DNA of 64,000 nt. Origin: Phytoseiulus persimilis (taxonomy: Eukaryota > Arthropoda > Arachnida > Mesostigmata > Phytoseiidae). A program made the translations under genes and the position numbers. The DNA lies in assembly GCA_037576195.1 (NCBI GenBank), contig CM075101.1, positions 48,174,001-48,238,000 on the forward strand, read 5' to 3'. This document shows positions 37,001 through 47,348 of this stretch, piece after piece (position 1 is the stretch's first letter; every line of letters starts with the position of its first letter). Below the pieces are notes generated by a model. That model did not search any database and had not been told where the DNA came from. It was given only the letters and a program-made list of their open reading frames with translations.

Positions 37001-37633
37001 TCCTGAGTAGTTGTACCTCATGGTTGAACGTCTGCTCGCAGCTTTGGCACTTGAACGGTTTCTCTAAGAAATGAGATTTCGCGTGGAGTGAGAGTCGACA
37101 CTCCGAGGGGAATTCCAGCTCACAGATTTGACAACGAAACGTTTCCAGTACCTGCAAGGCAACAATTTCGAGTCAACATCTTCAAGCTGAATCTGGACAG
37201 AGGAGATAGAGCGCTTCATTTTTTATTACGGACCTCTCTCGGGGGAACATCTTCCGTCGATTCCTCGGGAGCTTCGGGTAGCGTGTGAGAAACAATCACT
37301 TCACTCTGCCCGAAGGCACGGGAGGAGACTGGAGTAATTTCCCATAGACCCTCTTCACCCTGAAAGTTTAGGAGTTCAAAAAGGCTTGTCTTCTCAATCC
37401 GAGGGTGCGAATGGGAACTCGCGGCTTTCTACTGCCGATTGTTGGGTTTTATACTTTTGATACGATTCTCTGAGTTCAAAGGTTTCACATGCCTGCTGGA
37501 TATTTAGTTGCGAAGTGTCTATCAGATACGTTCCAACTCCCTCGACATTGAGTACGTTGAAATATAGTCCGTTCTGTTGAACTTCAAGCGGAGCGAACTC
37601 TGCCGTTCCCTCCGGGACCCCCGTCGATGTCAT
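31014..37633 (-). CDS. Large multi-C2H2 zinc-finger protein, 22 exons
   Basis: Exons: 37633-37493, 37359-37234, 37151-37017, 36911-36738, 36699-36324, 36156-35738, 35584-35399, 35184-35000, 34909-34709, 34578-34451, 34354-34190, 34052-33827, 33571-33463, 33345-33208, 33101-33006, 32890-32662, 32554-32476, 32342-32177, 32071-31890, 31791-31625, 31513-31354, 31224-31014. The sum is 3999 nt, 1332 aa, with every phase consistent. About 23 C2H2 fingers are spread along the chain in groups of one to three, with HTGE-type linkers only in places (HTGEKRF, HTGERPF). They are separated by acidic stretches ([28 protein letters not shown]). At least four fingers are split by introns. This is probably a nuclear DNA-binding protein, resembling polydactyl regulators of the ZNF236 type, but orthology is not established. 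The donor of exon 1 (CAG|GCATGT) and of exon 14 (CAG|GTCAGA) are weak guesses. The ATG follows directly on an acceptor, so a 5' UTR exon lies upstream. Confidence 0.88.
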
Positions 37634-40600
37634 CCTGGAAATCAGAAAGGATCAACTCCAAGCCGAGATTTTTGTCAAGTCAACCAGGATATCAAGACCA
37701 TTTCGATCGGACCCTCCTGTATGGTTACTCGGAGTGATTGTTTGACATGTTTATGAATCCTCAAATCCCGGACGACGTCTGTCTCCGTCGATTTGTTCGT
37801 TCGTCAAAATTCTGACAGGACTCCACAAAGTGTTTCGCCCATGACAGTCCCGGGGAAACCGTTCCGTGAATCTATGCGGACGTGATATATGGTGATTATG
37901 GTACGATACACATTGCTTTCCAGTGGATATACTATTCCAACATGTGCTCGAGTCCGGGTGAGGTCCTCCATTCTCGAAAACCCAGCGAATGGTCACCAGG
38001 GAATGGGTTTAGAAGAAATCCCGTATCTTTTTTCCGAAATCGAGACCGTTTTGCAAAATGAAAGAGGTTTCTCGATTCGCAGCGGTGTTTTTCTTGAGCC
38101 CGAAGTATTTCAGCATACGCCTCAAACATCACGTAAATAGGATCAGCTCATTCAAACTGCGAATCGTAGAACGGAGCACTCATCGAGCTCATCCTGTTTC
38201 CAGCTTCCCGCGAAATGTGAAGAATACTTGCTCTCGAAATATCGTTGCGCCTGGGAGGCGAGGCGAAAACTAAACTTGGTTCGGGGTCGACCATTGAGCT
38301 TTCCTACTCACTTGACGCGATCCTCGAACGATCCGACGCTATACACGGAACCGTTCCACTGTGTTGTGACTGTCTAAGACATTTACACAAACGTTACCTG
38401 CCACTTTATAGCTAACAAAATGTTTTTTCCTCACGAAAAACACTCAAGGTTCGGCAGAGAACAGGCGCAGATCGCTGCTCCCGGCTACATGTCATCTCGC
38501 CACCGGGAGCCGTGCTCTGGAGCTGTTTGCGCGCTCTAAGCGAGAGGAGATCCCTCAGAGCGGGCTATACAGCCGCTGCTCTGCCTGTCTCGGAGCGCCA
38601 GTGGAGCCCATTCGCGGACTGAGCTCCTCGTCGATATTATTGTGGTATTTTCCTGCCCTCCAATGGATGAAGGAATCACCGAGCGAGGAGAAGTCAACGG
38701 TGCGTGGAAGCACCGTGAAGGCAAAAATTACGTACGCTTCACATTCCAGCTCCAAAACCCCGTGAGTCTATGGTGAATGAGATTTAGCGTTCCCCTGGAA
38801 TCTTCAGGGCTCAATCGAACCAACCCTGATGCCGTGCAGGAGGGACCGTGGGACCCAGTCCTTCTCGTTTCGGCGGAGAGCGCGCGGTCTCGTCCGAGCT
38901 CTTGTTCCCGGCGGAGTCCAGTTTGGAATAACCGCCCACATAACGTTGGAACGAAACCCCATTACTGTGCAAGAAATGCAACCCGCAGTGAAGGTGATCA
39001 CGAATCTGCGTTCAGCCAGGGATAATTTGAATTAATGGAGCAATCTCGCATATCATGGGGGTCATTCCCTGAAATTTCTCGCTCAACTCTCCATGGACAA
39101 ATCAGGAGAAAATAGTCACTCTCTGCTCTCATCCTCATGTTAGACACTGTCGCGGTGGGTTCGAAAGCTCGAAGAAGTGAATCTGTATTTCTGCCGCTGC
39201 TTCTAAGCCATACAATGGGAGGGGGTGCTCCGTAAATTATTTCCACGGAGACTATCACTCCCGAGTGAGCGGAAAAACTCGGGAGCTTCAGAGCATGGAT
39301 CCGCAATGCTGCTCCTCCAGAATACCGAGACGAATAGGACTCGAATCAGTGCTGGATCGTCACGGTACGAAAATCTGATCTCTCAAGGGTTATGAAAAGA
39401 GCTCGTCTCGTCATGAAAAATTCATGAAAATGCATATTTCGGGACTTCATCGCCTTAAATGCATGAAATGAGGGAACATCACATGCAGTCGTGTGAATCC
39501 ACGGTTTTCAATAGTAGAATCGCAGTCGAAGGCTGTTCTGCCACCCGATCTTTGCCACCACGGCCGCGAAAACGGCACATTCCTGGTTCTGAACTCCTTG
39601 AATCCTTGAACTCCGCGTATTTCGTTGCCCTCTCTTCCGCTTGCCGCTTCCGGATCAAACGCTGACAGTTGAGCGTTGATACCGCGAATTCTCTCGCCTA
39701 TATCGGAGCGCGAGATTCTGACATTGGGAGGCTGACGTCGAACATGCTCACTCCTCTCACTAGCTCCTCTCTCGAATAGCTAGCAGGAACAGCTCATTCC
39801 GTGAAATCTGTTCCATGCTTTCTAAACTCGAACGCCCCCCGGGATAATCCGGTTCAAAAGAAACCGAGTACATTCTGACTAGTGGATTGTACCATCAAGG
39901 CTTTCATGTGGACAGACGTGCCAGCTTCGTCGAGAGAAACGGGACCTTCGAACACTGATCCGCTTTCAGGTTACTCCATGCCAAAAGTGTCTGCGTCAAT
40001 CAGATGGAGATCGCAATCGTTCGTGAAGTACTTTGGATCTGAGGATCTATCTATCGATGGACACGTGTGGACCTTGTGCAGAATATGCGAGCGCTAGATA
40101 ACCGCAGAAACGAGATTGGATGGGACCTACCATGACAAAGCTCTTCCTCCTCGCTGACGGTGCCAGCTATATGAAGAAAGCGGAAGCCGCTTCGGAAGTT
40201 ATGTCGCTTGGTCAAAGAGTTTCGATTGATGTTTCCAGATGATCGCAAACTCGTGGGGAAGGGAAGACGATCTTCCTCGAATCGGCCGTGAGGAGCCGTT
40301 ATCGACTCAAATCACTCGTGCTATTCGATTTGTCATTGGAGCTCCGGTATGATGAAGTGCAGTGTATCCCGGATTCCACCTCAGGAGGGTCTCGCGAACC
40401 GCTGAACTTGCGAGGCCCAGGTGATGAATCAGATGAGAAACGTTGAGATGAAATTGAAAACACTCCGTTCTTCTCAATTGCAGATACTTTATTCAAGGAA
40501 TGTTCCTCCCTGAGCATTAGTATCTGCTTCGGCGCAGTACAACGGCGACCGATGAAGGAGTTCCATTGACAACAAGATAAAACTTCTCGTGCAATTTTCG

Positions 40601-40664
40601 CATGCGGAACGCACCCATAATTTAAATGGTCTCTTGAGACGAGACTTATGCATGAATGGGAGAG
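37634..40664. other. Unassigned region, probable promoter and 5' UTR of the zinc-finger gene plus intergenic DNA
   Basis: An acceptor (TTCTGATTTCCAG) immediately precedes the zinc-finger start codon, so at least one non-coding exon should lie to the right. No coding sequence is recognised. Only short open frames without domains are present. Confidence 0.4.
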
Positions 40665-42161
40665 TCAAGAAACATAACCCCTGGAGATGGGCACGTCATA
40701 GAGAGAGGGAACGCGGCTATTTTGATTTTCCGCTCGCTTTGTCCGGCAGCATGCCTTGGGCGCGCTCTCCATGTCTGGTTCACGACGGATAGTCTTCCCG
40801 TAGGGATGGGGCATGGAAAGCATCATACTGTACTTCGCAATGATATGCATGTTGAAAAGCTGTGACATATTGTAGCTTAGCGTTATGTCATAACTTTGGG
40901 CACGATTCTCAATGAATTTACAGCCAACCACTATCGGACAGAATGGCGAAACACTGGCAAAGGAATCCCTCAAGATGCAGGCTACGTTCGCACGCGGAAT
41001 CATCTCCGGTAGGCAGGTAGAGGAGACGGTTTCCGAGTTGCCCACATGTTGACCGTTTAGGACGGCTTCGCACCAGAAAACAATACCATGTATCTTCAGG
41101 ATATCTTCCGCATTGAATACAAACTGCAAGGTGAAGTCCATGATACTCTCCTCGGTGATGTCTGCGGACGCCAAGTTTATCCTCGACTCCTGCACGTTAC
41201 TCACAAGCCTGGAATGATTGATTCGGCCGATCTCTGGAACGGCATATTCCTCCTCTTCAGCCTGATAGTGCAAACATGATAGTTTCACCCCGGAATGGTT
41301 CGTGAGCCAAAAGGCAGCCCTTTGTTTTTTCTCCTCCCAGAGCTCTTGATCTCGGATTAAGGCAGCTTTAATTATGAGCTCCGAGGGCAGCAATTGACCG
41401 CCGTCACACAATTTCGTATCTCTCGACTCCAGGAACCTCTTGAGTATGCTGCAGTCGAAAAGGAAATGTGTGAGTCTCCTGCTGACGAGCGCAGAAGCAC
41501 GAACGCTTGTCAGTATGCTTTCATTGAACGGGAGTATTGAGTAACGTCTCCCCGCCAAATGGTTCTCCAGGCGACGCTGCAAACCCGGTCGAGTAATCGC
41601 GACCAAATCAGCTTCGGACGCCGTCAAGATGGCTTCGGAAACGAGCCCGAGGCCGGCGTCGAGTTCGAGTACGACGTTGCCCTGACCAGGGAGGTTGTTC
41701 AGCTTTCTCACGGCGGTGGCGAAAGGCTCCTCGTAATCGCTTTCTTGGAGAATTCTTCGCTCGATCTCAAGATCGTTGTGCACCACAGTTTTGTGTAGAA
41801 GAGTCTCGATCTCGTGGTGGAAAACGTTGCACTTCTCGGTAGATGCGAAGTAAAAGAAACAAGACATCGAGAACGGATCTGAGATCAACACGCACTTGTC
41901 GTCGACGAGTTCTACAACTGGGTTCCTGGAGAAACTATAGGTCGGCTGTGTCTCGCACCCAAGCTCTGATTCAACGCAAACGGTGATTGAGAGCCTGCTC
42001 TCGTTTTCTGAAAGGCTTAACCATATCCCTGGACAGTCGGGCCTGTCCTCTATCACAGTGGTCCACGCTCGACCATCTGCGGCGATACAGTAAACGCACC
42101 GGCAGCCGGATCCAGGTTCTTGCGATGCACTGCCGAAAAGGGCCTCGATAACTGTAGCCAT
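40665..42161 (-). CDS. CARM1/PRMT4-like pseudoenzyme, intronless (divergent copy A)
   Basis: A single open frame; the ATG at 42161 (MATVIEALFGSASQ) is chosen, giving 498 aa, because the 52 codons upstream of it are cysteine-rich and unlike the family. The C-terminal half follows the CARM1 methyltransferase barrel and dimerisation layout: FWCEAVLNGQHV, then GCKFIENRAQSYDITLSYN, which matches the CARM1 ending around NKRQSYDI. The SAM-binding motif I is degenerate (VVLELDAGLGL where active enzymes have LDVGCGxG). The double-Glu loop is lost (LTHFLFDCSILKRF), and the THW loop reads IPRAN. It is therefore very unlikely to methylate arginine. The unbroken 500-codon frame says it is still under selection or recent. 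It is head-to-head with copy B 1.15 kb away. Intronless structure suggests retrocopy origin. Confidence 0.75.
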   Translation of the reverse strand: MATVIEALFGSASQEPGSGCRCVYCIAADGRAWTTVIEDRPDCPGIWLSLSENESRLSITVCVESELGCETQPTYSFSRNPVVELVDDKCVLISDPFSMSCFFYFASTEKCNVFHHEIETLLHKTVVHNDLEIERRILQESDYEEPFATAVRKLNNLPGQGNVVLELDAGLGLVSEAILTASEADLVAITRPGLQRRLENHLAGRRYSILPFNESILTSVRASALVSRRLTHFLFDCSILKRFLESRDTKLCDGGQLLPSELIIKAALIRDQELWEEKKQRAAFWLTNHSGVKLSCLHYQAEEEEYAVPEIGRINHSRLVSNVQESRINLASADITEESIMDFTLQFVFNAEDILKIHGIVFWCEAVLNGQHVGNSETVSSTCLPEMIPRANVACILRDSFASVSPFCPIVVGCKFIENRAQSYDITLSYNMSQLFNMHIIAKYSMMLSMPHPYGKTIRREPDMESAPKACCRTKRAENQNSRVPSLYDVPISRGYVS

Positions 42162-43315
42162 GTCGGTGCACCGAAGGAACGTTCCCACAACTCCGCGTTC
42201 CAGGACAGCGCTGACAGCGCAACAACACAATATGCACGAGCAGCCTCCTCCAACGACCTCAGATTTTCGAGAGAGAGAGGCGACGGCACGTGTACTCGGG
42301 AAGATATTAGAAACCATGCGCTGAACGTTTCATTGTTCTGATGCCGTTCCACTGTTCGCAAGACTCAAGTTGCGTGTTGGAGAATTTCAAAATGGCATCC
42401 TTCTCCACCAGATTCAGCCCCGGCGTTCACCCGTGTAGCGGTGGGAACTCAATGCGTACGTGGAGCAGAAAGGGACATGATTCGAGTTCCACGATCCGGA
42501 TCCGGCAACGCCACCATTTCCGAAACCAAGTCCGGATCCGACCTGGATTCAAACCTGGATTTTGAGTCCGAATTCGAGTCCAGATTTGAGTTCGAATGCG
42601 CCTACGTGGCCGGCAGCCTCATAGGGCCAGGAAGCTTTGCCCGACAGGGCGCGCTGTCTCTGATTTTAGACGGATCCTAGCCATTTATGATGGCACGGAG
42701 TTAGACTTCCGATCCGACTCTAGATCACACCTTGATTCTCTCAGGTCATCCCAATAACCTTGTTGGCAAAAACATGTTTTCGGGACTCGTCAAACTGTGT
42801 GTAGCGGCACCTCAGGGTGCCACGGGGTGCCAAGAGTGCCGAGGGGTTTTAAATGAGGCCAAACGATCCCTTTCATCGTTCTCATCGTACTTTGAAGATG
42901 ATTTCGCCCCGGTCTGATCAAGGCGCCGCGGAGCTTTGGAGCGCGCCGCGATACCCGAGGCTCCGGAATGTCCCCAGTTGTTGCGGCGCCGCGACACCCC
43001 AGCCGTTCAGCTATAGGTCGTGTTTCGAGCTTCTGTGTGCGTATCAGCTCCAGCACCAGAGGATCGAAGTCAGGAAGGAGCGAATTCAGAAAGTTCCGTC
43101 CCGAAATCTACTCATAATTCGGAGGAGCGAATGGCTGACGATCGGCGCACATCGAGTTCGGGGTGCGGGAGCCGCCAGATTTCATTGAATGGTGCGAGAG
43201 ACCCCGTGTTCTTTCAATCATGGATGTTTCGTTGCGAGCGACGTATGTTTCAAGTGCACGCACATAGCTTCCCGGACGTATCTGCTTTCCGTGTCATCAG
43301 CTGAGCTTTGATTGT
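42162..43315. promoter_or_regulatory. Shared intergenic region between two divergent CARM1-like genes
   Basis: The 1154 bp separate the two start codons. It contains a run of degenerate repeats of the form GAGTCCGAATTCGAGTCCAG (about 42500-42600) and a GC-rich stretch near 42900-43010. No TATA box is obvious. A bidirectional promoter is an inference from the arrangement only. Confidence 0.4.
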
Positions 43316-44863
43316 ATGGCCCAAATTCTGCAACAGAGTCGCCTCCTAACAAGTTTGGCTCCGTCTAGTCCAGTGGAATCAGTTCTTGTGAGCCGCCCTC
43401 GCGGATTCCATGACATGGATCTTTCATCCATCACCAGGGAAGGAAAAGGCTTCACTGTTCGCATCACCGACTTGGTACACGGGCGGCCCGGTTTCCTCCA
43501 GAGCACTTCGGGTATTCACGCGAGGTTTTGGGAACGGGGTGGACACGTTGTTCTGACGCTGGACACGCTGAAAAATTCTTCGACAGAAAACGTCTGCAGC
43601 TCTGAGACGTCAACCGAGAGGACGGACGTCTCCGCAGAAGATTCCGGGGAACTCTGCAGCGATCAATCAGGGGAATCCGAGACCCTACACACCCGAATCG
43701 GTCCTGAATACGACAGTTTCGAATTGAACACTCTAGTCGCGAGGAAGCTGGGTTACAACGCTCTGATGGTTCAAGGCGCAGCTCGACAAGCAGATAAGAA
43801 ATATGTACTTCACTTCGATGAATCGTCAGATTGTGAGCAGGCTCTGGATATCATACTGGGGGCGCGTGTCGGAGTATCGAGAGAATTCCTCAATTTCGAG
43901 CACTGCGCTTTCTTGTTTAACCAACGAATTTTCGTGAACGATAAGAAACGTTTGACGCTGTACAAGCAGCTCATCCAAGAGAATCCGAGAGACTTCATGG
44001 ACAAGGTCGTTCTTGATGTCGGTTGCGGCCTTGGAATTCTTTCTATTTTGGCAGCAGAGATCGGGGCCCAAGAAGTTTATGCCGTAGAGCCGGCCACAGC
44101 CGCCACATACACCGAATATATCACGGGAGAGAAAGGTGCTCTTTGCATTAAGGTTTTTCAAGCTCGGGTTGAATCTGTCGAGCTGCCCTCGAATGTGGAT
44201 ACCATCATATGTGACTGCTTCGGGGAAATGCTGCTTCACGGACAAATGTTGAAAAGCCTCCTCATCGCGAAAGATCGATTCCTCAAGCCGGGCGGCAAAA
44301 TATACCCAGCAGCGGGAATATTGACATTGCAACCCTTCAACGTTCTGGCTTACGAAGCAGTCGACAGAGGATCTTTGATCTGGGCCCAATCGGAACCTGG
44401 TCGAGGCTTGTTCAGCGCAAAACTGTACCAAGAAGCCCTAGTGGAGCGTCTGTACCATCCAACCCTCGACCCAAACGCTGAGAACCGAGGATTTGCCACC
44501 CGTCATGATCAAATGCTCGATTTTGCAGCGTTGACGCCCGATAAACTGCAGCAAATCGATTTCCCATTCACTTGCACTTTTCTGGAATCAGGTTTCATGA
44601 AGGGGTTCACATTTAGCTTCAGGTTATTGTTCATTGGCAGCCAGACTCACGGATTTCTGGACGCCGAGAACGACGGTGAGCCAACTCGATGGCAGAATGT
44701 GTTCTGTCTTTTGCCCGAGAGACTCCACGTCAGGGCTCGTCAGAGAGTTCGCGGAAACTGCCGGCTTTCCGCGAACGAATTTCACTCATATGATATCGAA
44801 ATAAAATTCGACACTCAGAGGGAACACTACGAGTGCAAGTACCGTTTGGAATATACATCGTGA
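43316..44863 (+). CDS. CARM1/PRMT4-like protein, intronless, double-Glu loop altered (divergent copy B)
   Basis: A single 515-codon frame from ATG to TGA. Residues 1-150 are unlike the family, with an acidic Ser/Thr/Glu stretch. From about residue 170 the order follows CARM1: a PH-like N-domain remnant, motif I intact (VVLDVGCGLGILSILAAEIG, then AQEVYAVEP), post-I region, and the barrel ending FCLLPERLHVRARQRVRGNC followed by HSYDIEI. SAM binding is plausible. The double-Glu catalytic loop SExxGxMxxxE reads CDCFGEMLLHG, so the first Glu is Asp and the second is Gly. The THW loop reads TRW, and the YFxxY helix is degraded (FLFNQRIF). Arginine methyltransferase activity is therefore doubtful. 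Lack of introns points to a retrocopy. Poly(A) signal AATAAA follows at 45081-45086. Confidence 0.85.
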   Translation: MAQILQQSRLLTSLAPSSPVESVLVSRPRGFHDMDLSSITREGKGFTVRITDLVHGRPGFLQSTSGIHARFWERGGHVVLTLDTLKNSSTENVCSSETSTERTDVSAEDSGELCSDQSGESETLHTRIGPEYDSFELNTLVARKLGYNALMVQGAARQADKKYVLHFDESSDCEQALDIILGARVGVSREFLNFEHCAFLFNQRIFVNDKKRLTLYKQLIQENPRDFMDKVVLDVGCGLGILSILAAEIGAQEVYAVEPATAATYTEYITGEKGALCIKVFQARVESVELPSNVDTIICDCFGEMLLHGQMLKSLLIAKDRFLKPGGKIYPAAGILTLQPFNVLAYEAVDRGSLIWAQSEPGRGLFSAKLYQEALVERLYHPTLDPNAENRGFATRHDQMLDFAALTPDKLQQIDFPFTCTFLESGFMKGFTFSFRLLFIGSQTHGFLDAENDGEPTRWQNVFCLLPERLHVRARQRVRGNCRLSANEFHSYDIEIKFDTQREHYECKYRLEYTS

Positions 44864-45080
44864 GTCGCAAAAACCATGTAAAACCGACCATGTTCAGGCA
44901 AAGCGGTGATTTTAGCAAGCGAATCCTGAAAGGCAGCCGCAGTAAGGTGAAAACGACAATGTATAGGATCCGTTCTTGACTCTGACTCCTCCAAGTTATC
45001 ATTTTTTCGGAGGGTCCTTCTATTCCTTATTTATTTTGGGTCAAGGAAATGTTTGAATTAATGTGTTGCTTGTGTTGTTT

Positions 45081-45086
45081 AATAAA
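45081..45086 (+). terminator. Poly(A) signal AATAAA after CARM1-like copy B
   Basis: The hexamer lies 218 bp after the stop codon, in AT-rich sequence with TGTTGTTT just upstream. It is well placed for the end of the plus-strand CARM1-like mRNA. Confidence 0.6.
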
Positions 45087-45529
45087 CTTTCCACTTGGTA
45101 CTGAGCCCCACCCTGCATCGGAAGGTTCTTAGACGTCACTCATACCCATACGGATTCTAAGAGCTTCGGAGACCTCATTGGCAAAATCAAACGTTTCTCT
45201 GATGATCAGTCATGCGGTACTCCTGTGATCAGTGTCCCGCATTTTCCGTATATATTACTATATATCTATGTATATAACATCCACCCAGAGCCAGTGCTTC
45301 CGAGCATAATCCGTCCACATTTATTGATAAGAGGAAGATGGATGGAAAATCGATGGATGAGGCTCGGAAGCACGGGCTCTTATCATGCATCGGTCCAGGC
45401 CGGAATGATCCATTCAGCCAGTATTTCATACCGTCATGTTGCATGTGGCCCCGGGGGCGGGGGGGGGAACTAGATTCGCCTCCTGAAATCCCGGGTCTGA
45501 GCTTCCGATATTTGGGCTCCCGAGGATCT

Positions 45530-47037
45530 TCATTGATAAACGTTATAAGGGTCCCACGTGGAAGCCTGAGTGCCCGTATCTGGTGATGCCCCAGTGTCCG
45601 CGTTGGGGAGGTAAGCATTTGGATCGTAAGCACTGGCGGGGTAGGCGCTGGCAAAGTTTGGATCCGTTCCCGGATAGCCGTACTCGTACTGGCTGTAATT
45701 CATGTAGCCCTGAGCTGTCTGAGCTGGATTTTGTTGTTGGGGGTCAGGGACGGCTTGCTCAGGGCTCTGTTCGGACGGAGGAGCTGGCTTGAGTTGAGGA
45801 TCCGGATAACCTGATGCACCAGCGATCGGATACTGGTACGGAGGATTCCCTGACTGTGAGTATGTCGGCTGTTGCACTGTGGGCCGCTGTTGTGGCATTG
45901 ACTGCTGGACGTTTGGCTTTTGTGGGTACTGCATTGGTTGTTGCTGCTGCTGACCGTATAGTTGCTGCTGCGGCTGCTGAGCATATAGTTGCTGCTGCTG
46001 CTGAGCGTACCGCTGCCGCTGCTGAGCGTACAGTTGCTGCTGCTGCTGAACGTACAGTTGCTGCTGCTGCTGAGCGTACATTTGCTGCTGAGCGTACAGT
46101 TGCTGCTGAGTGTACAGTTGCTGCTGCTGGTGATCTTGATCGTTCGGTGACGACGACTGCGCCAGCTCTTCCGTCCGATCACGGAGCAAACGCGGCGGCG
46201 TCTGTCTTTTAGGGGCCTCTAACAAGGGTTTCTGAACCAACATCGTTTTCAGTTTCATTGGCCTGAGATTGCCCAGGAGCCTGCTCCCTCCATGGTCCCG
46301 CGGCCCTGACCCTGCTCTGGTCAGAAGGGATGCTTTCGATAGAATAGAGACCCTTCTCGCTCCATCCCTCTTCCAGATTTTCGCTCTCGTAGCTGATCTC
46401 TGAGGTTTCTTCTTCTTTCGCCGCACAGGTTTCGCTGTTGGTTGGAAACAAGGTGAGTTTGCGTCGGCGCCGCAGATTTCTATTGTCAAGGAAGCGAAAA
46501 ATACGCAAATCGGAGAACGATTTGCTCCAGCGAAGAGAGGCCTTCGATCATTGAATGCAGAAAGCATTTCATCATCGACGTTCTTAGTCGATTTTCATGT
46601 CATCGCGAAAACACAGGTTTCTGAGGAATTGTTCCTTCCATCGTGGTTCGCTACTCGAACCAAGTGAGTTCGACATCTCCAAGGAACTTACAGGCGCTAG
46701 GCGGCATCGTGATTCACTCCCGCACCTTTCATTGGATCATGGAAAGGAGGCATTGTTTAGCAGAGTCGACCGCAAATCAGGGAATGGATTAACGAGCCGA
46801 GGCATGCCTTGCCGTGGGCGGCAGTTCTCGATGGAACCACGGTCTCCTCACGTTTTTCGGGCATGAGCTCATAAGCTGTACTCGAGTAGTCTCACCTTGG
46901 AAACAGATTCCCAAGAACGCCGACGGGATCGTTGTTTTTGTGGAATCATGGAGCGTCGTCTTCAAACGGTTTTGATGCTGCCTTGCTGTGGCATCGTCTC
47001 CCTCTGATTCGTCATCCATCTCCGGGTCGAGTGGCAT
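45530..47037 (-). CDS. Gln/Tyr-rich prion-like protein
   Basis: Two coding exons are proposed: 47037-46896 and 46434-45530. They join at a GTGAGA donor and a CCAACAG acceptor in phase 1, giving 348 aa from the ATG in MPLDPEMDDESEG. The N-terminus is acidic. It is followed by a strongly basic patch (KPVRRKKKKPQRSATRAK, a likely nuclear localisation signal). A long region of (Q)n-LYAQQ repeats follows, then a Pro/Tyr/Gly-rich tail (YGYPGTDPNFASAYPASAYD) to the stop. This is the composition of prion-like, phase-separating nuclear or RNA-associated proteins. No folded domain is visible and I cannot name a family. The start could be further upstream: the frame stays open to an acceptor near 47079. 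A possible AATAAA lies at 45320-45325. Confidence 0.65.
45945..46132 (-). repeat. CAG/CAA-rich tandem repeat encoding Gln-Leu-Tyr-Ala units
   Basis: The plus strand shows GTTGCTGCTGCTGCTGAGCGTACA-type units about ten times, encoding (Q)3-5 L Y A/V/T Q. Trinucleotide purity is high in parts, so length polymorphism is likely. Confidence 0.8.
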
Positions 47038-47138
47038 TTCCACATCTTCCACGGAGGGACGGGTCACAAAGGAAGAATTCTCTAATAGGCTAAGCGGGTG
47101 AGGGTCATCAACGATTCTTCGGGATCGAAGGAGGCTCT

Positions 47139-47195
47139 GTTTTCCGGCTGAACCTCTCAGCCAGCCCTCAGAAGTGTCCTGGGATCACCTTTCGG
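47139..47195 (-). mobile_element. 3' fragment of the SINE found at 51873-52143
   Basis: About 57 bp match the reverse complement of the last part of the intact SINE: the TTTTCCGGCTGA.. end, CCTCAGAAGTGTCC, and GGGATCAC blocks. Only a few substitutions are seen. Similarity stops at about 47195, as expected for a 5'-truncated copy inserted in the opposite orientation. Confidence 0.65.
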
Positions 47196-47348
47196 TAAGG
47201 AAGGAGGCTAGGAAGCTGTTATCCGAGATTCCACTGTCACGTTTCACGAATGAAGCATTTCCAAGACTCTGGGCAACATCTTTATTAGCCGCCAACCTTC
47301 GGTGTGTATCTAAGCAATCGAAATCAGCTCTCCGAGCCCCACATTGAA

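Noticed and set aside
45700-46212. Ala/Val-rich plus frame and Ser/Cys-rich minus frame across the Gln repeat
   Set aside because: They are alternative readings of the CAG-type repeat. The Gln/Tyr frame is the one that extends into non-repeat sequence with matching splice sites.
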